Part shown: piece after piece, positions 45,176-53,560 of the stretch
Layout: every line of letters starts with the position of its first letter
Numbering within the stretch: position 1 is the stretch's first letter
Origin: an uncultured Paracoccaceae bacterium
Lineage (GTDB): Bacteria > Pseudomonadota > Alphaproteobacteria > Rhodobacterales > Rhodobacteraceae
DNA: 64,000 nucleotides
Assembly: GCA_947498985.1 (NCBI GenBank)
Contig: CANMMF010000004.1
Span: 124,001 to 188,000, forward strand
Reading direction: 5' to 3'
Made by a program: the position numbers and the translations under genes
The notes under the pieces: model-generated
The model's database searches: none
The model's input: the letters and a program-made list of their open reading frames with translations, nothing else
Told to the model about the DNA's origin: nothing

Positions 45176-45349
45176 ATGCCCGTTACCTCATTTGCAATGT
45201 TGATCTTTTGTGTCATTGCCGCCGCGGCGCTGACTGTCTGGGCGCTCAGCGCCTGGGGCGCGTTGACCGTGCTGCCCGTGTTGCTCTGCCTCGCACTCGC
45301 CGCCCGCTGGGCGCTGGCGCATGTGCCGCATGACGACGGCCAGACCTGA
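45176..45349 (+). CDS. 57-residue two-helix membrane protein
   Basis: ORF from ATG 45176 with AAGGAG eight bases upstream. The product is almost wholly hydrophobic: helix one MLIFCVIAAAALTVWAL (about 8-24), helix two ALTVLPVLLCLALAARWAL, with a short polar tail HVPHDDGQT. Its last 20 bases overlap the start of the DUF1638 gene in another frame, suggesting coupling. No family is recognised. It may anchor or assist the DUF1638 protein. Confidence 0.6.
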   Translation: MPVTSFAMLIFCVIAAAALTVWALSAWGALTVLPVLLCLALAARWALAHVPHDDGQT

Positions 45350-45986
45350 CGACGCCACGCTGACGCGCGACGGGCTCGTCCCTGCGGGGGATGGCCGCGT
45401 TCTGCTGATTGCCTGCGGGGCGCTGGCCCGCGAGATCCTCGACCTCAAGACGCTGGGCGGCTGGGATCATCTCGATCTGGCCTGCCTGCCCGCGATCCTG
45501 CACAACCATCCCGACCGCATCCCCGCCGCGGTGGAGGCGCTGGTACAGGAGCATCGCGATGCCTACGCACGGATCTGTGTGGTCTATGCCGATTGCGGCA
45601 CCGGCGGCTTGCTGCAGGCCGCCTGCGCGCGGCTCGGAGTGGAGATGGTCGAGGGCCCGCATTGTTATGCGTTTTTCGACGGGCTGGAGGCGTTTGCCGC
45701 CCGCGACGAGATCACCAGCTTCTATCTCACCGATTTCCTCGTGCGGCAGTTCGATGCGTTTGTGTGGAAGCCGCTGGGTCTCGACCGGCACCCCGAGCTG
45801 CGGGACATGTATTTCGCGCATTACGAAACGCTGGTCTATCTCGCGCAGACTGACGATCCGGCCTTGACCGAAAAGGCCCGCAGCGAGGCCGCGCGCCTGG
45901 GTCTGGCGTTCGAACGGCGGCTGACCGGCTACGGCGATCTGGCCACCACGCTGGAAGGCTGGGCCAAGACGCCTCAGACGGTCTGA
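45330..45986 (+). CDS. DUF1638 protein, methionine/corrinoid-linked
   Basis: 218-residue soluble DUF1638 protein with conserved cysteines and histidines: LIACGALAREI, LPAILHNHPDRIP, CVVYADCGTGGLL and GPHCYAFFDGLEAF. The family is associated with corrinoid methyltransferases, and here it lies 0.8 kb after the corrinoid gene. It probably assists the split methionine synthase, but this is inference. ATG 45330 is used; ATG 45321 in the same frame is possible. Confidence 0.85.
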   Translation: MTTARPDDATLTRDGLVPAGDGRVLLIACGALAREILDLKTLGGWDHLDLACLPAILHNHPDRIPAAVEALVQEHRDAYARICVVYADCGTGGLLQAACARLGVEMVEGPHCYAFFDGLEAFAARDEITSFYLTDFLVRQFDAFVWKPLGLDRHPELRDMYFAHYETLVYLAQTDDPALTEKARSEAARLGLAFERRLTGYGDLATTLEGWAKTPQTV

Positions 45987-45996
45987 CCCGCCCGCC

Positions 45997-47838
45997 TCAC
46001 TCCGCCGCCACCGATTCCCTGAGCACAACGGAGGCCGGCACCAGCGCCACTTGCGCCGCGCGGTCCTGCAGCCCCCAGAGCACCAGCGCCGAGATCGTGT
46101 CGGCGCGCAACCGGCCCAGCATCACCACCGCCCCTTCCTGGCGCGCCCGGAAGGCCGCCTGATCGAGAAAGCGGCGGATCACCCGGGCGTCCTGACCCTC
46201 GCCGTCGAAATCGCGGAACACCGTGGCCGACGGCACACCCGCGCGCTGCGCCAGTTGCTGCGCGGTGTTGAGCCCCTTGGGCAGCATCAGCAAGCCATGC
46301 CCCGAGGCCGCGAGATAGGCCGCCGCCTGGCTGGAGGCCGCACGGCTGCTCTGCAGCCCGCCGCCCGGCGCTTCGAGCACGCCGATGGCCTGCGGCACCC
46401 GGTCGAGCGCCGCGCCAAGTGCAACCTCGACGTCGCTTGCCTGCGCGCCCTCCGGCACGTCCGCCAGCACCATGACCTCGAAGCCGAGCTCGCGGTAGGC
46501 CGCCGTGGCCCCGGCGGGATCGCGGTGCCCCGGCGCAATTGCAAAGGTCACCGGAAAGGGGAACGGCTCCAGCGCTTCGGGGCCAAGCGGGCCGCTGCCG
46601 TCGTCGATCAGCACCACCGACACGCGTGGCAGGCCCTCGGCCGGATCCGCCTCGGCGGCGAACCGGATAAGCGGCGCGTCTTCGGCCAGCGCCTGTGCCG
46701 GTGCCGCCTCCTCATCCGCACCGATGCGCGGCAGACGGCTCTGGGTGACCGCGCCGTCACGGTCGAGCAGCGATTCCGCGGGCTGACCGATTGCGGGGCG
46801 CGGCGCGACGGCGGTGGCCTCCGGCGACAATTGCGCAAACTCCTCCTCGGCCAGCGGGGCGGCGTCTTCCTCCGCGACATCCTCCGCCAGCGTGGCCTCG
46901 TCCGGCGCCCTGTCCGGTGCGGGGGCCTGCTCCGCGATCACCTCCGGCGTGGCCTCTTCCGGGGCCGTGTCTTCCGGGGCCGTGTCTTCCAGCGCCGTGT
47001 CTTCCGGGGCCGTGTCTTCCGGGGCCGTGTCTTCCGGGGCCGCCGCTTCGGCGACCGCCTCTTCGGTCACGCTTTCATTCGCGGCCTGCGCGACGTCCGC
47101 CGGGACGGCATCTGCCGGTGCCTCCTCGCGCGCGTCCTCAACCGCCGCCTCGTCAACGGCACTTTCCCCGGCAGCCGCCTCTTCGTCGGCGACCAGCGCG
47201 GTCTCTTCCTCGGGCACTGGCGGCGGCGGCGGCTGAACCGGCGCAATCGAGAGATCCGGAACCGCATCCGGGTTGACCAGACCCGGCGCCTCGGCCTGCG
47301 CCAATGGCAGGACCGGCCCGTCGGAAGTGACCGCAATCGCCGCGCCGGGGTTGAGCGGCACCGGTGCCGCATCGACCGGCGCGTCCGGTGCCGCGCCGAT
47401 ATCGGGCTGGCGCGGCGGTTGCGTGTCGGCGCCCACCACCAGCGGCGATGCGGGCGCGTCGAGCGCCGAAGCCGCCTGACCGGGCACCTCAACCGCCGTC
47501 TCGGGCGGCGGGCGGCGTCCCGGTTGCGCGGGATCGACCTCGCGGACCTCCGCCACATCCGCCCGCTCCGGCGCGGGCGCCCTGGGGCGGGCCAGCGGAT
47601 CGTCGACGGCGGGCTCTTCCGGCGCGGCCTCGGGCTCGGGCCGGGTCACGGCGACGTCCCGGGAGGTGTCCGCCTGCACCGGTGCGGCGTCGGGATCGGG
47701 CGCCAGGGCCGCCTCCTGAACCCCGCTCTGCATCGCGGCGCCCGGCTCCGGCGGGTCGGTTGCCAGCGACAGACCGGCGACACCCGCGCCCGCCACAAGT
47801 GTTCCCCAGACCGCTCCGCTCAGAAATCCGCGTGCCAT
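45997..47838 (-). CDS. Divergent polysaccharide deacetylase family protein (YibQ-like) with long repeat linker
   Basis: 613 residues from ATG 47838 (AGGGAG upstream). One N-terminal anchor/signal helix (FLSGAVWGTLVAGAGVAGLSLA), then about 350 residues of low-complexity Ala/Pro/Glu/Asp sequence, then a C-terminal YibQ-type domain (VSVVLIDDGSGPLGPEALEP, GHGLLMLPKGLNTA). Periplasmic and cell-wall related by family; catalytic residues of true deacetylases are not clear. The linker contains the EDTAP repeat. Head-to-head with trpG. Confidence 0.85.
   Translation of the reverse strand: MARGFLSGAVWGTLVAGAGVAGLSLATDPPEPGAAMQSGVQEAALAPDPDAAPVQADTSRDVAVTRPEPEAAPEEPAVDDPLARPRAPAPERADVAEVREVDPAQPGRRPPPETAVEVPGQAASALDAPASPLVVGADTQPPRQPDIGAAPDAPVDAAPVPLNPGAAIAVTSDGPVLPLAQAEAPGLVNPDAVPDLSIAPVQPPPPPVPEEETALVADEEAAAGESAVDEAAVEDAREEAPADAVPADVAQAANESVTEEAVAEAAAPEDTAPEDTAPEDTALEDTAPEDTAPEEATPEVIAEQAPAPDRAPDEATLAEDVAEEDAAPLAEEEFAQLSPEATAVAPRPAIGQPAESLLDRDGAVTQSRLPRIGADEEAAPAQALAEDAPLIRFAAEADPAEGLPRVSVVLIDDGSGPLGPEALEPFPFPVTFAIAPGHRDPAGATAAYRELGFEVMVLADVPEGAQASDVEVALGAALDRVPQAIGVLEAPGGGLQSSRAASSQAAAYLAASGHGLLMLPKGLNTAQQLAQRAGVPSATVFRDFDGEGQDARVIRRFLDQAAFRARQEGAVVMLGRLRADTISALVLWGLQDRAAQVALVPASVVLRESVAAE
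46961..47035. repeat. Five 15-bp tandem repeats encoding EDTAP
   Basis: Units of 15 bp, GGGGCCGTGTCTTCC, at 46961, 46976, 46991 (two changes), 47006 and 47021, then a degenerate one. On the minus strand each encodes Glu-Asp-Thr-Ala-Pro (or Leu in one). Frame-keeping length variation of the linker is expected between strains. Confidence 0.93.
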
Positions 47839-48025
47839 TCTGTCTGCTCCCTGCCCTGCGGCCACCACCTGCGCGGTTCGCCGCGTTCCGTCTGTCGTCG
47901 CCGTGCCGCGCCCTTGCCCTTGACGCCGAACGGCCTGCCTGCGCATGTATACCGCGACTTGATCTATACCGCCACTCCGCGCTGCGCCACCAGCCCCAAG
48001 ATCCCTTCTCCGGAGCCCTGCCGAC

Positions 48026-48613
48026 ATGATCCTGCTGATCGATAATTATGACAGCTTTACCTATAATCTGGTGCATTTCCTCGGCGAGCTCGGGGCCGAG
48101 GTCGCGGTCCATCGCAACGATGCGCTCGATGTGCAGCAGGCGATGGCGTTGCGCCCGGCGGCCATCGTGCTGAGCCCCGGCCCCTGCGACCCCGATCAGG
48201 CGGGGATCTGCCTGGCGCTGACCCGGGCCGCGGCAGAGACCCGCACGCCGCTGCTGGGCGTGTGCCTCGGCCATCAGACCATCGGCCAGGCCTTTGGCGG
48301 CACGGTGGAGCGGCACGCGCAGATCGTGCATGGCAAGGCGGGCGCGATGCATCACGAGGGCGACGGTGTCTTTGCCGGGCTGCCCTCGCCGTTTTCGGCC
48401 ACGCGCTATCATTCGCTGGTGGTGCGCCGCACCGACCTGCCCGAGACGCTGCGAGTCACCGCGGCGCTCGGGGATGGCACGATCATGGGGCTCTCGCACA
48501 ACGCGCTGCCGATCCACGGCGTCCAGTTTCACCCCGAGTCGATCGCGTCGGAGCATGGCCACAAGCTGCTGCAGAACTTCCTCGACCTCGCCAACGTGAC
48601 GGAGCCCGCATGA
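48026..48613 (+). CDS. trpG: Anthranilate synthase glutamine amidotransferase subunit
   Basis: 195-residue class I glutamine amidotransferase. [10 protein letters not shown] carries the nucleophilic cysteine, and GVQFHPESI the catalytic histidine-glutamate. Opening [16 protein letters not shown]. It supplies ammonia to TrpE, which is not in the window. First gene of trpG-trpD-ung-trpC; overlaps trpD by four bases. Confidence 0.96.
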   Translation: MILLIDNYDSFTYNLVHFLGELGAEVAVHRNDALDVQQAMALRPAAIVLSPGPCDPDQAGICLALTRAAAETRTPLLGVCLGHQTIGQAFGGTVERHAQIVHGKAGAMHHEGDGVFAGLPSPFSATRYHSLVVRRTDLPETLRVTAALGDGTIMGLSHNALPIHGVQFHPESIASEHGHKLLQNFLDLANVTEPA

Positions 48614-49629
48614 GCGACGACATCCGCCCTCTGATCGGTGCGGCCGCCGACCGGTCGCTGACCCGCGCCGAGGCCGAGGCCGCCTTCACCGTGCTCTTCG
48701 AAGGTCAGGCCAGCCCGGCGCAGATCGGCGGCTTGCTGATGGCGCTGCGCACGCGCGGCGAGACGGTCGAGGAATACGCCGCCGCCGCCGCGGTGATGCG
48801 CGCCAGATGCCACAAGGTGGCGGCGCCCGCGGGCGCGATGGACATCGTCGGCACCGGCGGCGACGGGAAGGGCACGCTCAACATCTCGACCGCCACCGCC
48901 TTTGTTGTGGCCGGCGCGGGCGTCTGCGTGGCAAAACACGGCAACCGCAATCTCAGCTCGAAATCGGGCGCCGCCGATGCGTTGGGCCAGCTGGGCATCA
49001 ACGTGATGATCGGCGCGGATGTGGTTGAAAAGGCGCTGGAATCCTGCGGCATCTGCTTCATGATGGCACCGATGCACCACCCGGCCATGGCCCATGTGGG
49101 CCCTGTCCGGGCCGAGCTCGGGACCCGCACGATCTTCAACATTCTGGGGCCGCTGACCAACCCCGCGGGCGTCAGGCGGCAGCTGACAGGCGCCTTCAGC
49201 CGCGACCTGATCCGCCCGATGGCCGAGACGCTTGGGCAGCTGGGCTCGGAGCGCGCCTGGCTGGTGCATGGCTCGGATGGCACTGACGAGCTGACGATCA
49301 CGGGGACAAGCTGGATCGCCGCGCTGGAAGAGGACGGCACGATCCGCGAGGCCGAGTTGCATCCCGAAGACGCGGGCCTGCCGGTGCACCCGTTCGAGGC
49401 CATTCTGGGCGGCACACCGGAGGAAAACGGCCAGGCTTTCCGCGCGCTTCTGGACGGCGCGCCCTCGGCCTATCGCGACGCGGTCCTGCTCAATGCCGCT
49501 GCGGCCCTTGTGGTGGCGGGCCGGGTTGACGATCTGCGCGACGGCGTCGCCATGGCGCGCGACAGCATCGACAGCGGTGCCGCGAGGTCGCGGGTCGATG
49601 CGCTGGCCGCCGCCACGCAGGCCGCATGA
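48610..49629 (+). CDS. trpD: Anthranilate phosphoribosyltransferase
   Basis: 339 residues, transfers phosphoribose from PRPP to anthranilate. Motifs are [16 protein letters not shown] (PRPP binding), [33 protein letters not shown] and [11 protein letters not shown]. Starts at ATG 48610 inside the trpG stop and overlaps ung at its own end. Confidence 0.96.
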   Translation: MSDDIRPLIGAAADRSLTRAEAEAAFTVLFEGQASPAQIGGLLMALRTRGETVEEYAAAAAVMRARCHKVAAPAGAMDIVGTGGDGKGTLNISTATAFVVAGAGVCVAKHGNRNLSSKSGAADALGQLGINVMIGADVVEKALESCGICFMMAPMHHPAMAHVGPVRAELGTRTIFNILGPLTNPAGVRRQLTGAFSRDLIRPMAETLGQLGSERAWLVHGSDGTDELTITGTSWIAALEEDGTIREAELHPEDAGLPVHPFEAILGGTPEENGQAFRALLDGAPSAYRDAVLLNAAAALVVAGRVDDLRDGVAMARDSIDSGAARSRVDALAAATQAA

Positions 49630-50330
49630 CGCCACGCTGCATGAGGCCCCCCGAGGCCTGGGCGCATCTGCCATTCTTCACGCGCGACTGGCCGGCACTG
49701 GCACGGCGCATCGCGGACGACCCGCGCGAAATCCTGCCACCGGCGCAGCAACGTTTCGCCGCACTCGCCGCCTGCCCGCCTGAGGCCACGCGCGTGATCA
49801 TCCTCGGCCAGGACCCCTACCCGACACCCGGTCACGCGCATGGGTTTGCGTTCTCCGCCGCACCGGCGGTGACACCGCTGCCGCGCTCTCTGGCCAATAT
49901 CTACAAGGAGATGCAGGCCGATCTCGGCGCGAGCCCACCCACCTCCGATCTGCGGTTCTGGGCCGATCAGGGCGTGCTGTTGCTCAACACCGCGCTCACG
50001 GTGCCCGCCGGTGAGGCGGGCGGGCATGGCAAGCTGGGCTGGTCCGCTCTGACACGCGATGTGCTGGCGGCGCTGTCACGCACGCCGCGCGCGTTTTTGC
50101 TCTGGGGGCGGCACGCACAGGGTTTTGCCCCGGAGATCACCGGCCCCGGGCATCTTGTCCTGCAAAGCGCGCATCCCTCGCCGCTTTCGGCCCGTCACGG
50201 GTTTTTCGGCGCGCGCCCCTTTTCTCGGGTGAACGCGTGGCTTAAAGCCAGAGGGGACACGCCGATCAACTGGACGACGCCGGACCCTGCGCATGACAGA
50301 CACGATCCTCGACAAGATCAAGGCCTATAA
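49626..50330 (+). CDS. ung: Uracil-DNA glycosylase (family 1)
   Basis: 234 residues. Water-activating loop [17 protein letters not shown] and the DNA-intercalation loop [13 protein letters not shown] with its histidine identify family 1 UDG, which removes uracil from DNA. It is positioned between trpD and trpC, overlapping trpD by four bases and trpC by 38. The C-terminal tail ([11 protein letters not shown]) is coded in the trpC start. Confidence 0.95.
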   Translation: MTPRCMRPPEAWAHLPFFTRDWPALARRIADDPREILPPAQQRFAALAACPPEATRVIILGQDPYPTPGHAHGFAFSAAPAVTPLPRSLANIYKEMQADLGASPPTSDLRFWADQGVLLLNTALTVPAGEAGGHGKLGWSALTRDVLAALSRTPRAFLLWGRHAQGFAPEITGPGHLVLQSAHPSPLSARHGFFGARPFSRVNAWLKARGDTPINWTTPDPAHDRHDPRQDQGL

Positions 50331-51096
50331 GCTGGAAGAGATCGCCGCCGACAAGGCCGCGACCCCATTTTCGGAGATAGAGGCGCAGGCGCGCGACGCG
50401 TCCCCGGTGCGCCCTTTCGGGCAGGCGCTGAAAGCCGCCGCCCGCGATGGCTACGGCCTGATCGCCGAGGTGAAAAAAGCCTCCCCCTCCAAAGGGTTGA
50501 TCCGTGCCGATTTCGATCCTGAAACGCTGGCCCGGGCGTATCAGTCCGGCGGTGCCACATGTCTCTCGGTGCTGACCGACACCCCCTCCTTCCAGGGGGC
50601 CAAGAGCTTTCTGACCAAAGCGCGCAACGCGACCACCCTGCCCGCATTGCGTAAAGATTTCATGTACGACATCTATCAGGTGGCCGAGGCCCGCGCGCTC
50701 GGGGCCGACTGCATCCTGATCATCATGGCCAGTGTGTCTGACGCGCAGGCGGCAGAGCTGGAAGCCGCCGCGCGCCACTGGGGCATGGATGCGCTGATCG
50801 AAGTGCATGACCGGGCCGAACTCGACCGCGCGCTGCTGCTCGAAAGCCCGCTCATCGGCGTAAATAACCGCAATCTCAAGACCTTCGAAACCACTCTTGA
50901 GACGACACGAACGCTGTCCCGCGCTTTGCCGCAGGAGCGGTTCCTGATCTCCGAATCCGGTCTCGGCACCAATGCGGATCTCGCGGATATGGCCGCCCAT
51001 GGCGCGCGCGCCTTCCTGATTGGCGAGAGCCTGATGCGGCAGGAGGATGTGGCCCGCGCCACGCGCGATCTGCTCAAAGATCCGGTGCCCGCATGA
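50293..51096 (+). CDS. trpC: Indole-3-glycerol-phosphate synthase
   Basis: 267-residue TIM barrel with the N-terminal helices [18 protein letters not shown], catalytic lysine in [33 protein letters not shown] and the phosphate loop FLISESGLG. Synthesises indole-glycerol phosphate. Starts inside ung, ends overlapping moaC. No trpF domain is fused. Confidence 0.96.
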   Translation: MTDTILDKIKAYKLEEIAADKAATPFSEIEAQARDASPVRPFGQALKAAARDGYGLIAEVKKASPSKGLIRADFDPETLARAYQSGGATCLSVLTDTPSFQGAKSFLTKARNATTLPALRKDFMYDIYQVAEARALGADCILIIMASVSDAQAAELEAAARHWGMDALIEVHDRAELDRALLLESPLIGVNNRNLKTFETTLETTRTLSRALPQERFLISESGLGTNADLADMAAHGARAFLIGESLMRQEDVARATRDLLKDPVPA

Positions 51097-51569
51097 GCGG
51101 CCTCACCCATTTTGACGCGGACGGTCACGCGCATATGGTCGATGTCTCCGACAAGGCGGTCACATCGCGCATCGCAACCGCCGAAGGCCACGTGAAGATG
51201 GCCCGCGAAACCTATGATCTTGTTGAAAAAGGCCGCGCGAAGAAAGGCGACGTGATCGGTGTCGCGCGCCTCGCCGGGATCATGGGCGCCAAGAAGACGC
51301 CCGAGCTGATCCCGCTCTGCCACCCGCTGCCGGTCACCAAAGTGTCGGTCGACCTCACGCTTGACCCGGACCTGCCCGGTCTGCGGATCGAGGCCACGGT
51401 CAAGACCACCGGCCAGACGGGTGTCGAGATGGAGGCGCTCACCGCCGTCTCCACCGCCGCGCTCACGGTCTATGACATGGTCAAGGCGGTGGACAAGCAG
51501 ATGCAGATCGGCGGTATCCGCGTGATCCTGAAAGATGGTGGAAAATCAGGGCGTTTCGAGGCGACATGA
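51093..51569 (+). CDS. moaC: Cyclic pyranopterin monophosphate synthase
   Basis: 158 residues, second step of molybdenum cofactor synthesis. Conserved [19 protein letters not shown] and [20 protein letters not shown] with the KxxD catalytic segment MVKAVDK. Overlaps trpC and moeA by four bases each. This trpC-moaC-moeA-lexA order is common in Rhodobacteraceae. Confidence 0.96.
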   Translation: MSGLTHFDADGHAHMVDVSDKAVTSRIATAEGHVKMARETYDLVEKGRAKKGDVIGVARLAGIMGAKKTPELIPLCHPLPVTKVSVDLTLDPDLPGLRIEATVKTTGQTGVEMEALTAVSTAALTVYDMVKAVDKQMQIGGIRVILKDGGKSGRFEAT

Positions 51570-52732
51570 TCTCTGTCGAAGAGGCTCTGAACCGGCTTTT
51601 CGCCCTCGCCGGACCGCTGCCCAGCGAACCTGTCAGCCTGCTCGACGCCGCGGGGCGCGTTCTGGCCGAACGGGTCCAGGCGACGCGCGACCAGCCGCCT
51701 TTCGCGGCCTCCGCCATGGACGGCTACGCGGTGGGGGATGCGAGCTCTGGCGATGTACTGAAGGTGATTGGTGAAAGCGCCGCCGGACACCGGTTTCCGG
51801 GCCGGATCGGACGCGGTCAATGCGTGCGGATTTTCACCGGCGCGCCGGTGCCGGAGGGCGCAAAACGTGTGGTTATTCAAGAGGATGTCACGCGTGAGGG
51901 CGACCGGATCACGCTCGGCGACAGGCTGGATCGCAGCGACAACATCCGACCCCCCGGGAATGATTTCCGCAAGGGGGTCAGCATCGACGCACCGCGCATG
52001 CTCAGCCCCAACGATGTCGCGCTGCTGGCCGCGATGAACATCCCCACCGTCGAGGTGACGCGCCGCCCGAAAGTGGCGCTGATCTCGACCGGCGACGAGC
52101 TTGTGGTGCCCGGCGAGGTGCCCGGGCCCGATCAGATCATCGCCTCCAACACCTTCGGGCTGCACGCCCTGTTAACCAGGCTTGGCGCCGCGCCGCGCCT
52201 GCTGCCCATCGCGCGCGACACCGAGGCGTCCCTGCGCACCTGTTTCGAGCTGGTCGATGACGCCGATCTGGTGATCACCATCGGCGGTGCGTCGGTGGGC
52301 GATCACGATCTGGTCGCCCCCGTGGCTGCCAGAATGGGCATGGAGCAGGCCTTTCACAAGGTTGCCATGCGCCCGGGAAAACCGTTGATGTCCGGGCGGT
52401 TGGGCAATGCGATGATGATCGGGCTGCCGGGAAATCCGGTCTCTGCGATGGTCTGCGGCCATGTGTTTGTGGCGCCGGTGATCCGCGCGATGCTCGGGCT
52501 CGGGGCCACGCCCGCGCCGCGGGAACGCGCGCCGCTTGCCGCTCCCGTCACGCAGAACGGTCCGCGCGAACATTACACGCGGGCGCTGCTGGAGGACGGC
52601 GCGTTAACCGTGTTCGAGCGGCAGGATTCCAGTCTCCTGAGCATTCTGGGCGCGGCAAACGCGCTTGTGGTGCGCCCGGTGCAGGATCCGGCCCGGGCTG
52701 CGGGCGACACGGTCGACTACCTTCCGCTCTGA
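51566..52732 (+). CDS. moeA: Molybdopterin molybdotransferase
   Basis: 388 residues, inserts molybdate into adenylylated molybdopterin. Motifs are [57 protein letters not shown] and [10 protein letters not shown]. Overlaps moaC by four bases; 111 bases before lexA, which has its own promoter. Confidence 0.96.
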   Translation: MISVEEALNRLFALAGPLPSEPVSLLDAAGRVLAERVQATRDQPPFAASAMDGYAVGDASSGDVLKVIGESAAGHRFPGRIGRGQCVRIFTGAPVPEGAKRVVIQEDVTREGDRITLGDRLDRSDNIRPPGNDFRKGVSIDAPRMLSPNDVALLAAMNIPTVEVTRRPKVALISTGDELVVPGEVPGPDQIIASNTFGLHALLTRLGAAPRLLPIARDTEASLRTCFELVDDADLVITIGGASVGDHDLVAPVAARMGMEQAFHKVAMRPGKPLMSGRLGNAMMIGLPGNPVSAMVCGHVFVAPVIRAMLGLGATPAPRERAPLAAPVTQNGPREHYTRALLEDGALTVFERQDSSLLSILGAANALVVRPVQDPARAAGDTVDYLPL

Positions 52733-52785
52733 GCCCCGTTTACTGCCGATTAACCTTAATGCGCGACGCTTTTCCACAGACCCCG

Positions 52786-52814
52786 TTGACACAAAACGGG
52801 AACATGCATAGAAC
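52786..52814 (+). promoter_or_regulatory. lexA promoter with SOS box
   Basis: TTGACA (52786-52791) and TAGAAC (52809-52814) are spaced 17 bases. The direct repeat GAAC-N7-GAAC (52800-52814) is the alphaproteobacterial LexA box (GTTC-N7-GTTC on the other strand) and covers the -10 box. Autorepression by LexA follows. Confidence 0.9.
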
Positions 52815-52843
52815 AAAGTGGAAATTACGCAGGGTGACCCGGC

Positions 52844-53539
52844 ATGTTGACCAAAAAGCAGCTCGATCTTCTCGATTTCATCAACAAGCGGCTGACACGC
52901 GACGGCGTGCCGCCCAGTTTCGACGAGATGAAAGACGCGCTGGATTTGCGCTCCAAGTCCGGCATTCACCGCCTGATCACCGCTCTGGAAGAGCGCGGGT
53001 TCATCCGCCGCCTGCCGCACCGCGCGCGGGCGCTTGAGATCGTCAAGCTGCCGGAAACGCTGGGCGTACGGCCGTCGGGATTTGCCCCGCAGGTGATCGA
53101 TGGCGACCGGCCGGACCAGATGCCCGCCAACGCGAAAACGGTCGCGTCGGGCGGGATGGCGTCCTTGCCTTTGCTGGGCCGGATCGCCGCCGGTGTGCCG
53201 ATCGAGGCGATCAACAACCCGGCCCCGTCGGTCGCGGTGCCCGGGCAGATGCTGAACGGGTCCAGCGACCATTATGCGCTTGAAGTCAAAGGCGATTCGA
53301 TGATCGACGCCGGGATCAACGATGGCGATGTGGTGGTGATCCGAGAGACGTCGAGCGCGCGGGACGGCGATATCGTCGTGGCCCAGGTCGAAGGTTACGA
53401 GGCCACGCTCAAGCGCTATCGCCGCCGCGGCGACACGGTTGTGCTCGAAGCCGCCAACCCCGCCTATGAACCGCGCGTGCTGCCGCTTGGTGCGGTTGCC
53501 GTGCAGGGCAAGCTGGTCGGGCTGATCCGCACCTATTGA
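52844..53539 (+). CDS. lexA: SOS repressor LexA
   Basis: 231 residues. N-terminal winged helix with [20 protein letters not shown]; self-cleavage between A116 and G117 (GRIAAGVP); catalytic dyad S152 (GDSMIDAG) and K190 (ATLKRY). RecA-stimulated autoproteolysis opens the SOS response. It controls its own promoter through the box at 52800. Converges on comEC. Confidence 0.97.
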   Translation: MLTKKQLDLLDFINKRLTRDGVPPSFDEMKDALDLRSKSGIHRLITALEERGFIRRLPHRARALEIVKLPETLGVRPSGFAPQVIDGDRPDQMPANAKTVASGGMASLPLLGRIAAGVPIEAINNPAPSVAVPGQMLNGSSDHYALEVKGDSMIDAGINDGDVVVIRETSSARDGDIVVAQVEGYEATLKRYRRRGDTVVLEAANPAYEPRVLPLGAVAVQGKLVGLIRTY

Positions 53540-53560
53540 TCCGCACGTGATGATCCGCAC

